Source: Methylocystis sp. IM3
GTDB lineage: Bacteria > Pseudomonadota > Alphaproteobacteria > Rhizobiales > Beijerinckiaceae
DNA length: 64,000 bases
NCBI RefSeq assembly: GCF_038070105.1
Contig: NZ_JBBPBZ010000006.1
Location: forward strand, 62,001 to 126,000
Direction: 5' to 3'
How positions within the stretch are numbered: the first letter of the stretch is position 1; each line of letters starts with the position of its first letter. Below, in pieces: positions 26,740 to 35,669 of the stretch. The notes beneath the pieces are model-generated. The model saw nothing but the letters and a program-made list of their open reading frames with translations. It was not told where the DNA came from and ran no database searches. The position numbers and the translations under genes are program-made.

Positions 26740-27062
26740 AATCTTTGGGCACGAGCCTCGCGATGTCGATGGACGAGCCGTCGCGCGTCTCACTTGGCCT
26801 CTGCATGTTGAACGCGGTTTACGACAAGAGCGCATGGTTGAAGGAGCGCGAGATCGACGCGTCCTGGCCGGCTGCGGGATTGCCCGACGGCGTGCACGCG
26901 GACAATGGCGCCGATTTTCGCAGCCATGCTCTTGCATGGGCGTGCCGCGAAGAGGGCATCAAGCTGATTTTTCGGCCGGTAGGCGCTCCTCATTATGGCG
27001 GGCACATCGAGCGCCTGATCGGCGCGATGATGATCGCGTCGATTTCGGTGGATGTTTTTCGA
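26740..27062 (+). pseudogene. TniA/Mu-type transposase fragment
   Basis: An open segment reads MSMDEPSRVSLGLCMLNAVY, DKSAWLKEREIDASWPAAGL, HADNGADFRSHALAWACREE and PHYGGHIERLIGAMM. This is the rve catalytic core of TniA-like transposases (Tn5053/Tn552 type), with the second Asp in HADNG and the Glu in GGHIERL. The N-terminal DNA-binding and C-terminal beta-barrel parts are missing, and no TniB or TniQ is nearby. It starts just past the right end of the IS6 element, which probably truncated it. Confidence 0.85.
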
Positions 27063-27455
27063 CATATGGGTCGAACAGTGATCAGGAGGATCTACGAAAG
27101 CCCGGCATTTGGCGGATCGTAAGTATCAGCTCGACCAGGCCTCTCTAACAATCCAGGCAAACTTACGCCGCCGCGGAAGGCTGGGATAATTGGACAGACC
27201 AAGGCTGTCGCGAAGGACGCATAGTGGCTAAGCATCCCCGCCAATGCGATCCTTGTCGTTCCGATTTCCTGTTCGGGAGTAGTGATCAAACGGCGGGCAT
27301 CGAATCCTCTCGGATTAAGGTGGGCTCGCCGGCACCGCGAGAGGCACGAGATTCTGGCGGGAAAGGCTCCTCGAGCTCCAATGAAACCAATCGCGGCAGA
27401 TAATCAGGCGCTGCCTAGGGTCGAAATCACGACAAGATGGCACGCAGCCAATCCC
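27063..27455. other. Non-coding remnant region
   Basis: No gene, tRNA or repeat is supported. It follows the TniA fragment and is probably residual transposon or degraded DNA. Confidence 0.5.
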
Positions 27456-27689
27456 TCAGTTGGAGTCAGACTTTCCGGACAGCTCCCTTATTGTTGATCG
27501 ATGGAACTGCTCTAATGCGTCGGCGTTCCATGTCAGCAGATCAGAGATCTGCCTGAGCGCACGCCAAGCCTCGCTGTAAACTCTCGCTTCCGCGCCTCTC
27601 GACAGGGGCCGCATTGGCCGGTCTTCCGGACCATCGTCGAATGCCAAATAATTCAAAGCCACTCGCCGCACGTTGGGAGCCGTCACCAT
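27456..27689 (-). CDS. Possible small protein, unknown
   Basis: A 77-residue open frame on the minus strand reading MVTAPNVRRVALNYLAFDDG at its start and AWRALRQISDLLTWNADALE in the middle, predicted mainly helical. It is divergent from, and overlaps by 2 bp, the DUF2231 gene start at 27688. No family was recognised and the start lacks a clear ribosome site, so it may be spurious. Confidence 0.3.
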   Translation of the reverse strand: MVTAPNVRRVALNYLAFDDGPEDRPMRPLSRGAEARVYSEAWRALRQISDLLTWNADALEQFHRSTIRELSGKSDSN

Positions 27690-28326
27690 GAGCCTACGCC
27701 TTCATGAGATACATCCGGCCCTTGTCCACGCGCCGATCACTTTGCTTCCATTGGCGATCGGCACCGACCTCCTCGGGCGAGCGACCAATAACAAGGCGCT
27801 CCTCGTCTCCGGGCAGATGGCCATCTGCGCCGCGGCGGCGAGCGCAGTCGCCTCTGTGGTTACGGGCCTGATCGCCGGCGAGGAGGTCAATGTTGAGGGC
27901 AAATCGCGAGAGATGCTCCAGACCCACCGGACCCTGAACTTCGTCGCGACGGTCGCCGCCAGCTCAATGGCGCTCTGGCGGTTACGACTGAAGCGTCCGA
28001 GTCACGCCTATCTCGGCGCCGGCGCAGTGGGCATGGGCATCCTCGGCTATACAGCATATCTCGGCGGCAAGCTCGTCTATGACATGGGGGTTGGCGTCAC
28101 CCCTGCACGCGGCGTTTATCGACCCGATGCGCCGAGGCTCGAGCGGGGTCACGTGAGATCGTTTTTCAAGGAGGCCGGAACAGACCTGATTCACGGCGTC
28201 AAGCACATGGTCGAAGAGGTGGGAAAGGGAGAGATTGTGCCAGCGATCATCAGCGAGATCGAGAAGCGTCGCGCCGCCACCAGCCGGCCCCCGGCTGCAA
28301 TCCCGTCGCAAACAAATCAACCTTAG
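27688..28326 (+). CDS. DUF2231-type membrane protein
   Basis: 212 residues. It starts MSLRLHEIHPALVHAPITLL, where the HPALVHAP motif followed by a helix is the hallmark of DUF2231 proteins. Four membrane segments follow (~12-30, 38-62, 80-98, 110-130), with a soluble C-terminal tail (FFKEAGTDLIHGVKHMVEEV) that is not part of the usual domain. The ATG at 27688 fits the family N-terminus better than the start at 27673. The conserved His residues suggest haem or metal binding in the membrane, as proposed for relatives, but function is unproven. Confidence 0.8.
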   Translation: MSLRLHEIHPALVHAPITLLPLAIGTDLLGRATNNKALLVSGQMAICAAAASAVASVVTGLIAGEEVNVEGKSREMLQTHRTLNFVATVAASSMALWRLRLKRPSHAYLGAGAVGMGILGYTAYLGGKLVYDMGVGVTPARGVYRPDAPRLERGHVRSFFKEAGTDLIHGVKHMVEEVGKGEIVPAIISEIEKRRAATSRPPAAIPSQTNQP

Positions 28327-28482
28327 CCGGTCGGCCAGAAGAGAGATCGCCTTGCCTTGGAGGGGATCTTCCGACGCCAGCTCTTCATAGGCGCCCCAGG
28401 ATCCGGTTTCACGGTCGTGGCCGCTATGGCGCTCCCTCGCTTCAGTGGCGTCAAATTGGCGAACGGTGCGGAAGATGATTCG

Positions 28483-29472
28483 ATGCTTAGTGATCAGGAG
28501 CGCACTGAACCCCGGTTAGGTCGCAGCACCACAGGTGGGCAGCGTCTTCCCACGCAAGCGCCCTTCCATCTCGAAGCAACCGTGCGGGTTTTGCAGCGTC
28601 GACCTACCAACCACATCGACCGGTGGGAGGGCGGGCGTTATTTACGCGTCTTTCGAATAGACGATCATCCAATAGTAACCACAGTTGAAAACCAGGGAAC
28701 CATCGACAGCCCAGACGTGCGCTATTCGATTCTTGGTGGATCTTCCGCACGAGTACGGCGAATCGAGAGGCTTTTGCGACGAATGCTAGGTCTGGATGTA
28801 AATCCGGCCCCGCTTCAGCGATTGGTCGAGGCAGAGCCAGCCCTAGCCCCAATAGCCGTTGCGCTACGAGGGATGCGTCCCCCGCGCTTTGCCGATTTTT
28901 TCGAAACCTTCCTGAATGTCGTGCCGTTTCAACAAGTCAGTCTTGAAGCCGGCTTGGCTAACGTAACGCGGCTAGTCGGGCGCTTTGGCCTCTGCATCGA
29001 CGAGGCCGGCCGCTCCTTTCATACGTCCCCGACGGCCCGATCCGTCGCCGAGGCTCACCTTGAGGACCTGAAAGCATGTGGACTGAGCCTTCGAAAAGCG
29101 GACACCCTTCGCTACATCGCTCGAGCTATCGAGGCGGGAGATCTGATCGAGGAACATATTGCGCGGGCGCCGACAGGCGACGCGCTGAAGATGCTCCGCG
29201 AGCTGCCAGGCATCGGCCCCTGGAGCGCCAGCCTCGTCCTGTTGCGTGGCTTCGGGCGACTCGATGTGTTTCCGCCAGGTGACGTTGGCGCGGCGCGCGG
29301 TCTCGTCAGTCTCCTGCGCCTGTCCGATCCGGCGTCACTCGACGGCGTCATCGAGCGCTTTGGCGATCGCCGGGGCTATCTCTATTTCTGCGCGCTTGGC
29401 GGCGCCTTGCTGGCCAAGGGACTCATTCACCCCGCGCCGTCCGGAGCGCAGCGCCATGCTTCTTCTGCGTGA
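28483..29472 (+). CDS. DNA-3-methyladenine glycosylase II (AlkA-like)
   Basis: 329 residues. The N-terminal AlkA domain (PFHLEATVRVLQRRPTNHID) is followed by the HhH-GPD fold: MRPPRFADFFETFLNVVPFQ, the hairpin LRELPGIGPWSASLVLLRGF and the catalytic Asp in FPPGDVGAARG. It excises alkylated purines in base-excision repair. I chose ATG 28483 (GGAAGA upstream); an open frame reaching TTG 28357 adds ~42 residues with no family similarity. The residue triplet GDVG in place of the common -DLG/-DDLG matches AlkA relatives in Hyphomicrobiales. It stands alone; no ada gene is next to it. Confidence 0.85.
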   Translation: MLSDQERTEPRLGRSTTGGQRLPTQAPFHLEATVRVLQRRPTNHIDRWEGGRYLRVFRIDDHPIVTTVENQGTIDSPDVRYSILGGSSARVRRIERLLRRMLGLDVNPAPLQRLVEAEPALAPIAVALRGMRPPRFADFFETFLNVVPFQQVSLEAGLANVTRLVGRFGLCIDEAGRSFHTSPTARSVAEAHLEDLKACGLSLRKADTLRYIARAIEAGDLIEEHIARAPTGDALKMLRELPGIGPWSASLVLLRGFGRLDVFPPGDVGAARGLVSLLRLSDPASLDGVIERFGDRRGYLYFCALGGALLAKGLIHPAPSGAQRHASSA

Positions 29473-29669
29473 AGACCCAACACAGGAGCAGACGGTCCGA
29501 CGCGTTTTCCGCGCTCCGGGGCGAAATCCACGGCGCAGTTTTTCGGAAGAAACAAGGCATGTTTGGTGAGTCCCAGACGTCTCGGCGCGCTCGCTTTCGC
29601 ACAACAGGCTCCATGCCAGCGTCTCGGCAGCGCGGCTGCATGACTGTCCCGCTGACATTCGCGGAAGTG

Positions 29670-30320
29670 TTAATGCACGCCTGATCGAGTCGACCGAAGC
29701 GGGCGTGTCAGCGCCGTCCTCGCGTTAGAACTTTCTGGCAAAGAGTTTTGAGCGGCAGGATAAGTTAGCGAGCCATTTGGTTGCGTTTTCGCGGCGATTG
29801 TCATGTGTGCAGGTTCGATGTGGCCCGGCCCCAGAATGTGAAAAACGCTTTCGCCAGCGGCCAAGAGATAGTCTGCAATGATCCGGCGATGGCAACGCCA
29901 CCAAAGCGCTTCGGCGCACATGATGGCGCAAGTCCGAGCGTGACCCATCTCGCGTAACTTCGCAAGACCTAAGCGGAAGCTCTCACTCAATGCATAATCC
30001 GCATAATTACGAAAGCTGCGCTCTCTCCAAAACGCGTTCGTCGCCGCCGGAACTTGATCGAGATGCGGGCGCAGGCCCCCGAGCTCAGGGATGTGTTTGT
30101 AATCGATATGGAACCCGGAAAGCGCCTCTGGCAGCGTATCGATGTTATATTGCGGATTTCTCCGGGACCTCGGGATCGACCGAACGTCGACGACGAGCTG
30201 AATATGCGAGGGATCAAGGAGACCTAAAAAATCCGAAAGGGACCGCGTCGAATGCCCGATCGTGAAGAACGGCGGCGCCAAGGCTAGACCTTTACCTGAC
30301 AACAGCGCGTCGAACCACAA
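29670..30320 (-). CDS. DUF488-family protein
   Basis: 216 residues. FFTIGHSTRSLSDFLGLL, VVDVRSIPRSRRNPQYN, YKHIPELGG and the Cys-bearing CAIMCAEALWWRCHRRIIAD are the defining motifs of DUF488, whose members are small cytosolic proteins with conserved Arg and Cys-Glu residues suggestive of an enzyme. Function is not known. The tail after ~190 is low-complexity. The N-terminus could be shorter, since the family normally begins close to the TIGHS motif. It is convergent with the AlkA gene, 197 bp away. Confidence 0.85.
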   Translation of the reverse strand: MWFDALLSGKGLALAPPFFTIGHSTRSLSDFLGLLDPSHIQLVVDVRSIPRSRRNPQYNIDTLPEALSGFHIDYKHIPELGGLRPHLDQVPAATNAFWRERSFRNYADYALSESFRLGLAKLREMGHARTCAIMCAEALWWRCHRRIIADYLLAAGESVFHILGPGHIEPAHMTIAAKTQPNGSLTYPAAQNSLPESSNARTALTRPLRSTRSGVH

Positions 30321-30711
30321 AATTCACGCAAGCGTGAGGTAGGCTAACTCGTCGCGCCCGCACCAATCGACGCCCCATGACGAGCAAAGGCTGTTCAACT
30401 TCAGAGGTCATGTGGATCAGACTCCGGGTCTTCTTAACGCAGAGGGAAAAGGCTTGTCGCCGCGTCGATTCTTGAAAACGAATTTCAACCGAAACTGGTT
30501 CGCATCAGAATTTTCCCGTTTTTCGCAGATACTGGTGAGTCCACCGCTCCGCATCAGGAAGTGGATGTTTTGTGGTTCAATTCGCAGCCCCTCGGAAATC
30601 ACATCGGCCGCCTCATTGCTCGCATAGGCCTTATCGAATGCCGAGCCTGATGCCGTCGCCCCTGCGGGTCCTCCTTGATAACTTTGGTAGACAGCGAATT
30701 AAGTGGAAGGA
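30321..30711. other. Intergenic, with a start-less open frame
   Basis: A minus-strand open frame of about 95 codons (30417-30700; includes DKAYASNEAADVISEGLRIE) lacks a start codon in its first part and matches nothing recognised. It may be the tail of a lost gene. No other feature. Confidence 0.35.
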
Positions 30712-31737
30712 CTAAACGCCTCCAAGATTCTGCCGATTCCTGGCAGGGACTACAGGCCTCGCCGTTTGCCGAGTTTCACCTATGGTCCCTAGCGCTTCTG
30801 ACTGTCCGCGCGGCCGGATTTTTCCTTCGTAGATTTGCTTAGCCTCATCACGCACAAGCGCGCAGAACCACTTTAGCAGGGGGTCGGTAGCCTTAATCTG
30901 AGAGGAAACGAGGGTCATCGGCAATGCTATGCTCTTAAAAGGCGGCTTCAACAGAACAAGGTCGAAATAATCGGCAAAACGGCGAGCGAAGGTGGCCGAG
31001 AGAGTCGTCACCATATCGGTCGCAGCAACGCAGGCGAGCGCGGCTGTAAAATGCGGCGCGGTGAAGGCCATGCGGCGGGACACGCCTTTCGCGGCAAGCA
31101 TGGCGTCAATTTCGGAAGTTCCATCGCCAAGCAGCGCGACGCCGACATGATCGAAGCGACCGTAATCTTCGAGTTTCCATCGGCGCTTCGCGGCCGGATG
31201 ACCTCGGCGCAAAATAAGCGCAAGTTCATCACGTGCGACGGTCTCGCTCACGGCCCCAGGCGGGAGAGGCGTGGTCGCCAATGCGAAAGCGAGATCGAGC
31301 GCGCCGCGCTCCAATCGCTTGAGAACGTCGCCGTAGGGCTCGAAACAAAGATCGACCAGGGGGGCCTCGCGCGACAGACGGCTCATGATCGCTGGGCCGA
31401 GCAAGATCGACTGATTATCGGCTGCGGCGACGCGCAAAACTCGGCGCTCTTTTGTGGGATCGAATGGCGTCGGATTAAATACCGGCTTCAGGGCATCGAG
31501 CGCTGCGATGACGTGCGGCGCCAGCGCTTGCGCTTTCGGAGTCAACGCAAAGCCTTCGCGCGTACGAACGAGGAGCCGGTCCCCGAGCAGATCCCGCAAC
31601 CGCGCGAGCGCGCGACTCATAGCGGGCTGGCTGAGCCCGACGTCTTCGGCGGCGCGCGTGACGCTGCGCCGCCACAGCAAGGCGTGGAGCGCGGGTAAAA
31701 GATTAAGATCGACGCCGGCCAAATTCGTTTCGCGCAT
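30712..31737 (-). CDS. LysR-family transcriptional regulator
   Basis: 341 residues. The N-terminal winged helix is LNLLPALHALLWRRSVTRAA, LSQPAMSRALARLRDLLGD, followed by the effector-binding domain (~95-300). The DLNLLP beginning and GFALTPKA linker fit the NodD/NahR/LinR group that responds to aromatic compounds. ATG 31737 is preferred to 31749. It is divergent from an SDR gene and an FMN reductase; the intergenic region holds TGCAT-N7-ATGCA close to its start. The C-terminal 30 residues are an extension rich in Arg and Pro. Confidence 0.92.
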   Translation of the reverse strand: MRETNLAGVDLNLLPALHALLWRRSVTRAAEDVGLSQPAMSRALARLRDLLGDRLLVRTREGFALTPKAQALAPHVIAALDALKPVFNPTPFDPTKERRVLRVAAADNQSILLGPAIMSRLSREAPLVDLCFEPYGDVLKRLERGALDLAFALATTPLPPGAVSETVARDELALILRRGHPAAKRRWKLEDYGRFDHVGVALLGDGTSEIDAMLAAKGVSRRMAFTAPHFTAALACVAATDMVTTLSATFARRFADYFDLVLLKPPFKSIALPMTLVSSQIKATDPLLKWFCALVRDEAKQIYEGKIRPRGQSEALGTIGETRQTARPVVPARNRQNLGGV

Positions 31738-31754
31738 AGTGCAGATCATAACAA

Positions 31755-31771
31755 TGCATTTTGGATATGCA
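31755..31771. promoter_or_regulatory. Candidate LysR operator
   Basis: TGCAT-TTTGGAT-ATGCA, a perfect 5-bp inverted repeat with 7-bp spacer, 18 bp upstream of the LysR start and in the divergent promoter region. Arm length and placement fit LysR autoregulatory sites. Confidence 0.5.
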
Positions 31772-31944
31772 AGGCGCGGCGATACGCTCGCACAACATCT
31801 CGATGGAGAAGAGAGCTACCGCCGCCGCTCCGATTTGAGTTTTTACCGGGCCGAAGAGCTCACCATTGGTAGGCGCGGAGACCCAGCCTCGCCCACGAGG
31901 GAGCGCGCGCCACGCTAATATCGTAAGGCTGAAAGTAGAGGCAG

Positions 31945-32883
31945 ATGAGCACTGATATTACTATCTTTGGCTTCGGCCCGGTCGGAAGGGAGACGACGCG
32001 GCGGCTTCTCGCGCAAGGGGTCTCCGTTCGCGTTGCGCAGCGCCACGCCCCGCCTGATCTACCCCAAGGCGCCAGTTTCATGGTTTGCGACGTCCTCGAC
32101 GCCGAAGCTGTGGGACGGGCGACAAAAGGCGCGCAGCAAATCGTCGTCGCGGTGGGATTTCCCTACGACGGGGATTTCTGGCGTATTGCCTGGCCACGGG
32201 CAATGACCAATTTTATCACAGCTTGCGAGGGGACGCGGGCGCGTATGGTTTTTGTCGATAATCTTTACATGTATGGTCCACAAGACGAGCCCTTGCGGGA
32301 GGATATGCCCCTTGTTCCTTTCGGCGTGAAGCCGGCCGTTCGCGTCGAGGCGACCCGCATCTGGATGGCGGCGGCGGAAGCCGGACGAACTCGGGTAGCG
32401 GCTTTACGCGCCTCAGATTTTTATGGACCCGGCGTCTCTTTATCTCATTTGGGCGCGAACGCCTTCGGCGCAATCGCGGAAAGGAAGCGCGCCTTTTTGC
32501 TGGCGCCGCCAGACACGCAGCATGATTTTGCTTATGTCCCGGATGTCGCACGTGGCGTCGTCACCCTGCTCGATGCGCCGGACGACGATTACGGCCACGC
32601 TTGGCATCTCCCCTGCGCGCCAACACGCACGCCCCGCGAGATTCTCTCCCTCGGCGCCCACGCGCTCGGTAGCGCGCCGAGCATTTTTGCTTTGCCGCTG
32701 GCACTCCTGCCAGTCCTTGGGCTGGGTTCCCCGCTACTGCGCGAAATGGCCGAGATGCGTTTTCTTTGGGATCGTCCCTATCGGGTCGATGCGCGCAAGT
32801 TCTCGTCTCGCTTTTGGTCCGACCCGACGCCGCTGGAGGTCGGAGCCGCCGCCACGACTCGAGCTTTTGCAAGTGACGCATAG
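31945..32883 (+). CDS. NAD(P)-binding epimerase-like SDR
   Basis: 312 residues. The nucleotide-binding motif is ITIFGFGPVGRETTRRLL (GxGxxG near residue 8-13). Further landmarks are FVDNLYMYGPQDEPLREDMP, where the Tyr of the SDR active site appears as YMYG without the usual Lys at +4, and RASDFYGPGV. It belongs to the extended, atypical SDR group (NAD-dependent epimerase family). The substrate is unknown. Next gene starts 8 bp after the stop, so the two are co-transcribed, probably under the divergent LysR regulator. Confidence 0.85.
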   Translation: MSTDITIFGFGPVGRETTRRLLAQGVSVRVAQRHAPPDLPQGASFMVCDVLDAEAVGRATKGAQQIVVAVGFPYDGDFWRIAWPRAMTNFITACEGTRARMVFVDNLYMYGPQDEPLREDMPLVPFGVKPAVRVEATRIWMAAAEAGRTRVAALRASDFYGPGVSLSHLGANAFGAIAERKRAFLLAPPDTQHDFAYVPDVARGVVTLLDAPDDDYGHAWHLPCAPTRTPREILSLGAHALGSAPSIFALPLALLPVLGLGSPLLREMAEMRFLWDRPYRVDARKFSSRFWSDPTPLEVGAAATTRAFASDA

Positions 32884-32891
32884 AGGCGGCG

Positions 32892-33437
32892 ATGCGCTTA
32901 CTAGCGATTTCTGGCAGTTTGCGATGCGCTTCCACAAATACGGCGACGCTAAAGGCAATGGCGTTGCTTGCGCCGCCCGGCGTCCACTTTGTTCTCTACG
33001 ATCGGCTTGCAAGCTTGCCCCATTTCAATCCGGATCTCGATCGCGCCGATGCTCCCCATCTTCTTCCCCGCGAAGTTGGCGAGCTACGCGAAAACGTCCG
33101 TAGAAGCGACGGCGTGGTCATCTGCTCGCCGGAATACGCGCATGGCGTTCCGGGCTCCTTGAAAAACGCGCTCGACTGGCTCGTCGGCAGCATTGAATTT
33201 CCCCAAAAGCCCGTGGCGCTGATCAACACCTCTCCGCGCGCGGTCCATGCAGACGCCCAACTTCGCGAAACCCTCGCCACAATGTCCGCCAGCCTCATTG
33301 AGGCGGCGTCCCTCACTGTCCCAATTGAAGGAAAAGCAAGAGACCGGGACACGCATGCCATCGTATCTGATTTGGCGTTGTCCGAGAAGTTAGGTGCAGC
33401 CTTGTTAACTATCCTCGCCGCAATTCAACGCGCCTGA
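32892..33437 (+). CDS. NADPH-dependent FMN reductase
   Basis: 181 residues with a flavodoxin-like fold. The FMN phosphate loop is AISGSLRCASTNTATLKAM, and the conserved VICSPEYAHGVPGSLKNALD holds the PEYxxGxPGxLKNAxD motif of the family. Such enzymes reduce FMN, quinones, azo dyes or chromate with NADPH. It forms an operon with the SDR, and together with the LysR regulator suggests a response to an electrophile, quinone or aromatic compound (inference). Confidence 0.92.
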   Translation: MRLLAISGSLRCASTNTATLKAMALLAPPGVHFVLYDRLASLPHFNPDLDRADAPHLLPREVGELRENVRRSDGVVICSPEYAHGVPGSLKNALDWLVGSIEFPQKPVALINTSPRAVHADAQLRETLATMSASLIEAASLTVPIEGKARDRDTHAIVSDLALSEKLGAALLTILAAIQRA

Positions 33438-34115
33438 TTATTGAGGGGCGTGGGCGCTTGCGACTCCAATGCCGTTTGGGGCGATGCGCCGTTCGGGCGC
33501 GCGACCTGCGCCACGCGGCCAGCAGCGCGAGGCCGCTTTGATTGAGATCCGCGTTCCAACCTCGCGGTCGGAAGATCGAAGGCTTCTCGCATGTGGATCG
33601 GGATGAGGACAAGCCGCTTAGAGTGGAACATTCACATTCGCATATGTCGCTGGAACATGGTGCACGCGGCAGAGCTTGCCATGCCAACTACGAAGCGCAA
33701 TAACCATCCGGCTGATTGTCGCCTCTTTATCAGCTTAATCGGCCTGAGCGCGCTGGCCCGCGCTCAGGTCGAATGGCATATCAAGCTCTATGCGAACCGT
33801 GCGACGCATGCGCGCCTTTGCGGCCCACTTCTGATGCAAGAGCGTGGTTCTTGGCAAAGCTCCGTTTAAGTCGGGTCGACACTTTGTCCGCCCTTTCGCC
33901 TAAGACTCGCGGCCTCCGGCCGCGAAAAGCCAGGCCTCTTGACGGTCATTGAATCGCGGAAACGCCCAAACGATCTTTCCACCGCGCCCCGATAGGCCGA
34001 GCCAGCGACGATGGCCGGCAGCAAAACGCGCAAATGCTCAGCGCTCGCGTTTCCACCGCAGTCCCCACTTCAAATTGCTCTTGACGTCATTACATAGGCG
34101 TCCTATGCATAAGGT
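33438..34115. other. Gene-free region
   Basis: No supported gene in ~680 bp. It contains a perfect hairpin at 33908-33924 (CGCGGCC-TCC-GGCCGCG) followed by AAAAG, and the MarR operator at its right end. Short open frames here lack family motifs. Confidence 0.5.
34093..34107. promoter_or_regulatory. Candidate MarR operator
   Basis: CATAGG-CGT-CCTATG, a perfect 6-bp inverted repeat 8 bp before the MarR start, downstream of a possible -35 (TTGACG at 34081). Placement suggests autorepression. Confidence 0.6.
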
Positions 34116-34868
34116 ATGACCTCAGTTCCGCCAGAGCCCCAAATAACCCGCCGGATTCGCGACGGTCTCGATCGCATCTGCGCCGTCATGCGCGCGGATC
34201 AATGGGCGATCGCCGGGACAGCCGGGCTTAATCCGACGCAGGCCCATGTGCTGACCTATATCGCCGGCCGCGCGGAAAAAGGCGTGCGCGTGGGGGCAAT
34301 CGCCGCGCAGCTCGGCGTGTCTCAGCCTACGGCAACGGACTCGGTCGCGGCTCTCGTTCGCAAGGGCCTGCTGACAAAGGCGCCCGATCCAGAGGACGCC
34401 CGCGCCGTAGCCATGCGCATCACCCAAGCCGGGCGCGACATCGTCCGAGGGATCGGTCTCGTCATAACCGCGACCGAGCGCGCGCTTGAAACATTGTCAG
34501 ATCAGGAACAAACCGAGTTACTGCAACTGGTCATCAAAACGATCCGCGCGCTTCAAATCGCCGGCGCGCTTTCGCCCCAACGCATGTGCGTCACCTGCCG
34601 GTATTTCCGCCCCAACGTCCATAACGAATCAAAGACGCCGCACCATTGCGATTATGTCGGGGCGGCTTTCGGAACCCAGAGTCTGCGTCTCGATTGCAGC
34701 GACCATGAAGCGCTATCGCCATCCGACGAGGCGGTTCTCTGGAGAAGCTTCACGACGACGTTCCCTGAACTTAACACGGGATACGACGCAATGGATATTG
34801 CGTCCCGCTCAGATCTTCGGCCGCTCGAAGAGAGTCGCCTGTCCCCAAGAGGCGAGGCACGCAAATAG
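34116..34868 (+). CDS. MarR regulator with Cys-rich C-terminal domain
   Basis: 250 residues. Residues ~10-150 form a MarR winged helix (LNPTQAHVLTYIAGRAEKGV, VSQPTATDSVAALVRKGLL, DPEDARAVAMRIT). After ~155 comes CVTCRYFRPN...HHCDYVGAAFG...LDCSDHE, a four-Cys, multi-His segment that resembles the repeats of the protein at 14961. This tail could bind a metal or sense redox state, converting the protein to a metal/thiol-responsive repressor (inference). The small thioredoxin-like gene follows after 12 bp. The operator candidate is at 34093-34107. Confidence 0.85.
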   Translation: MTSVPPEPQITRRIRDGLDRICAVMRADQWAIAGTAGLNPTQAHVLTYIAGRAEKGVRVGAIAAQLGVSQPTATDSVAALVRKGLLTKAPDPEDARAVAMRITQAGRDIVRGIGLVITATERALETLSDQEQTELLQLVIKTIRALQIAGALSPQRMCVTCRYFRPNVHNESKTPHHCDYVGAAFGTQSLRLDCSDHEALSPSDEAVLWRSFTTTFPELNTGYDAMDIASRSDLRPLEESRLSPRGEARK

Positions 34869-34880
34869 GACTGAAGCGCC

Positions 34881-35117
34881 ATGACCCGCAAAGCAATTTT
34901 CTATCACGCTGGCTGCCCGGTCTGTGTCGATGCTGAGCGTCAGTTCGCCGAGAAGCTCGATCCGAAGCAATACGAGATTGAGATCGTGCATCTCGGCCAG
35001 GCGAAGAACCGGATAGCCGAGGCCGAAGCGGCAGGCGTGAAATCAGTGCCGGCCTTCGTCATCGACGGTCAGGCGTATCACATCAATTTCGGAGCCGATC
35101 TCACCGCCCTGAAATAG
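34881..35117 (+). CDS. Thioredoxin/glutaredoxin-like small protein
   Basis: 78 residues. KAIFYHAGCPVCVDAERQF gives the CPVC active site, VKSVPAFVIDGQAYHINFG gives the cis-Pro and last strand. It is the length of NrdH/glutaredoxin-3-type proteins and lacks a signal peptide, so it acts in the cytoplasm. Co-transcription with the MarR-Cys protein (12-bp gap) suggests that it reduces a thiol on the regulator or takes part in the response it controls. Confidence 0.85.
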   Translation: MTRKAIFYHAGCPVCVDAERQFAEKLDPKQYEIEIVHLGQAKNRIAEAEAAGVKSVPAFVIDGQAYHINFGADLTALK

Positions 35118-35669
35118 CGCCCGCCCGCCTGCTATCGCGCGCGGGCCTTCCTCAATGGCCCGCGTCGCAGCGCCGGAAATCGTCAAGATCAACTACACCC
35201 AAAGATTTTCAGCATCGAGCTCACCTTTAACGAGGGTTGAGACAAACCTGACACTATTAAAGTTGGTTTCAAAATTCTACCTCGTCGCGAAGCCTTCGGA
35301 TTCAGGCGCTCACGAGAAACGGTCTAACGCTCAATTACCCTTCCCAGGCTCAGCGACGCAGATGATTGCTGCATCTCTTTCGCTGAATTGTAGTAGCGAC
35401 CGACTTTATCCCCTCGATCTGCACCAAGCTCCGCTATCAACACGCCTGTGATGAGCAGGTAACGAAAAGCCATGAACAACAACAAATAGTAAAAAAATAT
35501 CTGCTGGTATCACAAATTAGAATCCTCGTGGATCGATGATCGGACCGAAATCTTCGATACAATTCTGACAGTCGCACCCTCCGCCGCTATTTGACTTTCA
35601 AATAAGGGCGAAGATTCACAGGTCGAGCAGGCCAAATTCTGGTTTGGCTGCGTAGCACGCGGACATCAG
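35118..35669. other. Gene-free, AT-richer region
   Basis: No gene supported in ~550 bp. It precedes the carbonic anhydrase operon and should hold its promoter. No clear operator or terminator was found. Confidence 0.45.

Noticed and set aside
33591..33869. A 92-codon open frame
   Set aside because: No family features, no ribosome site, irregular composition.
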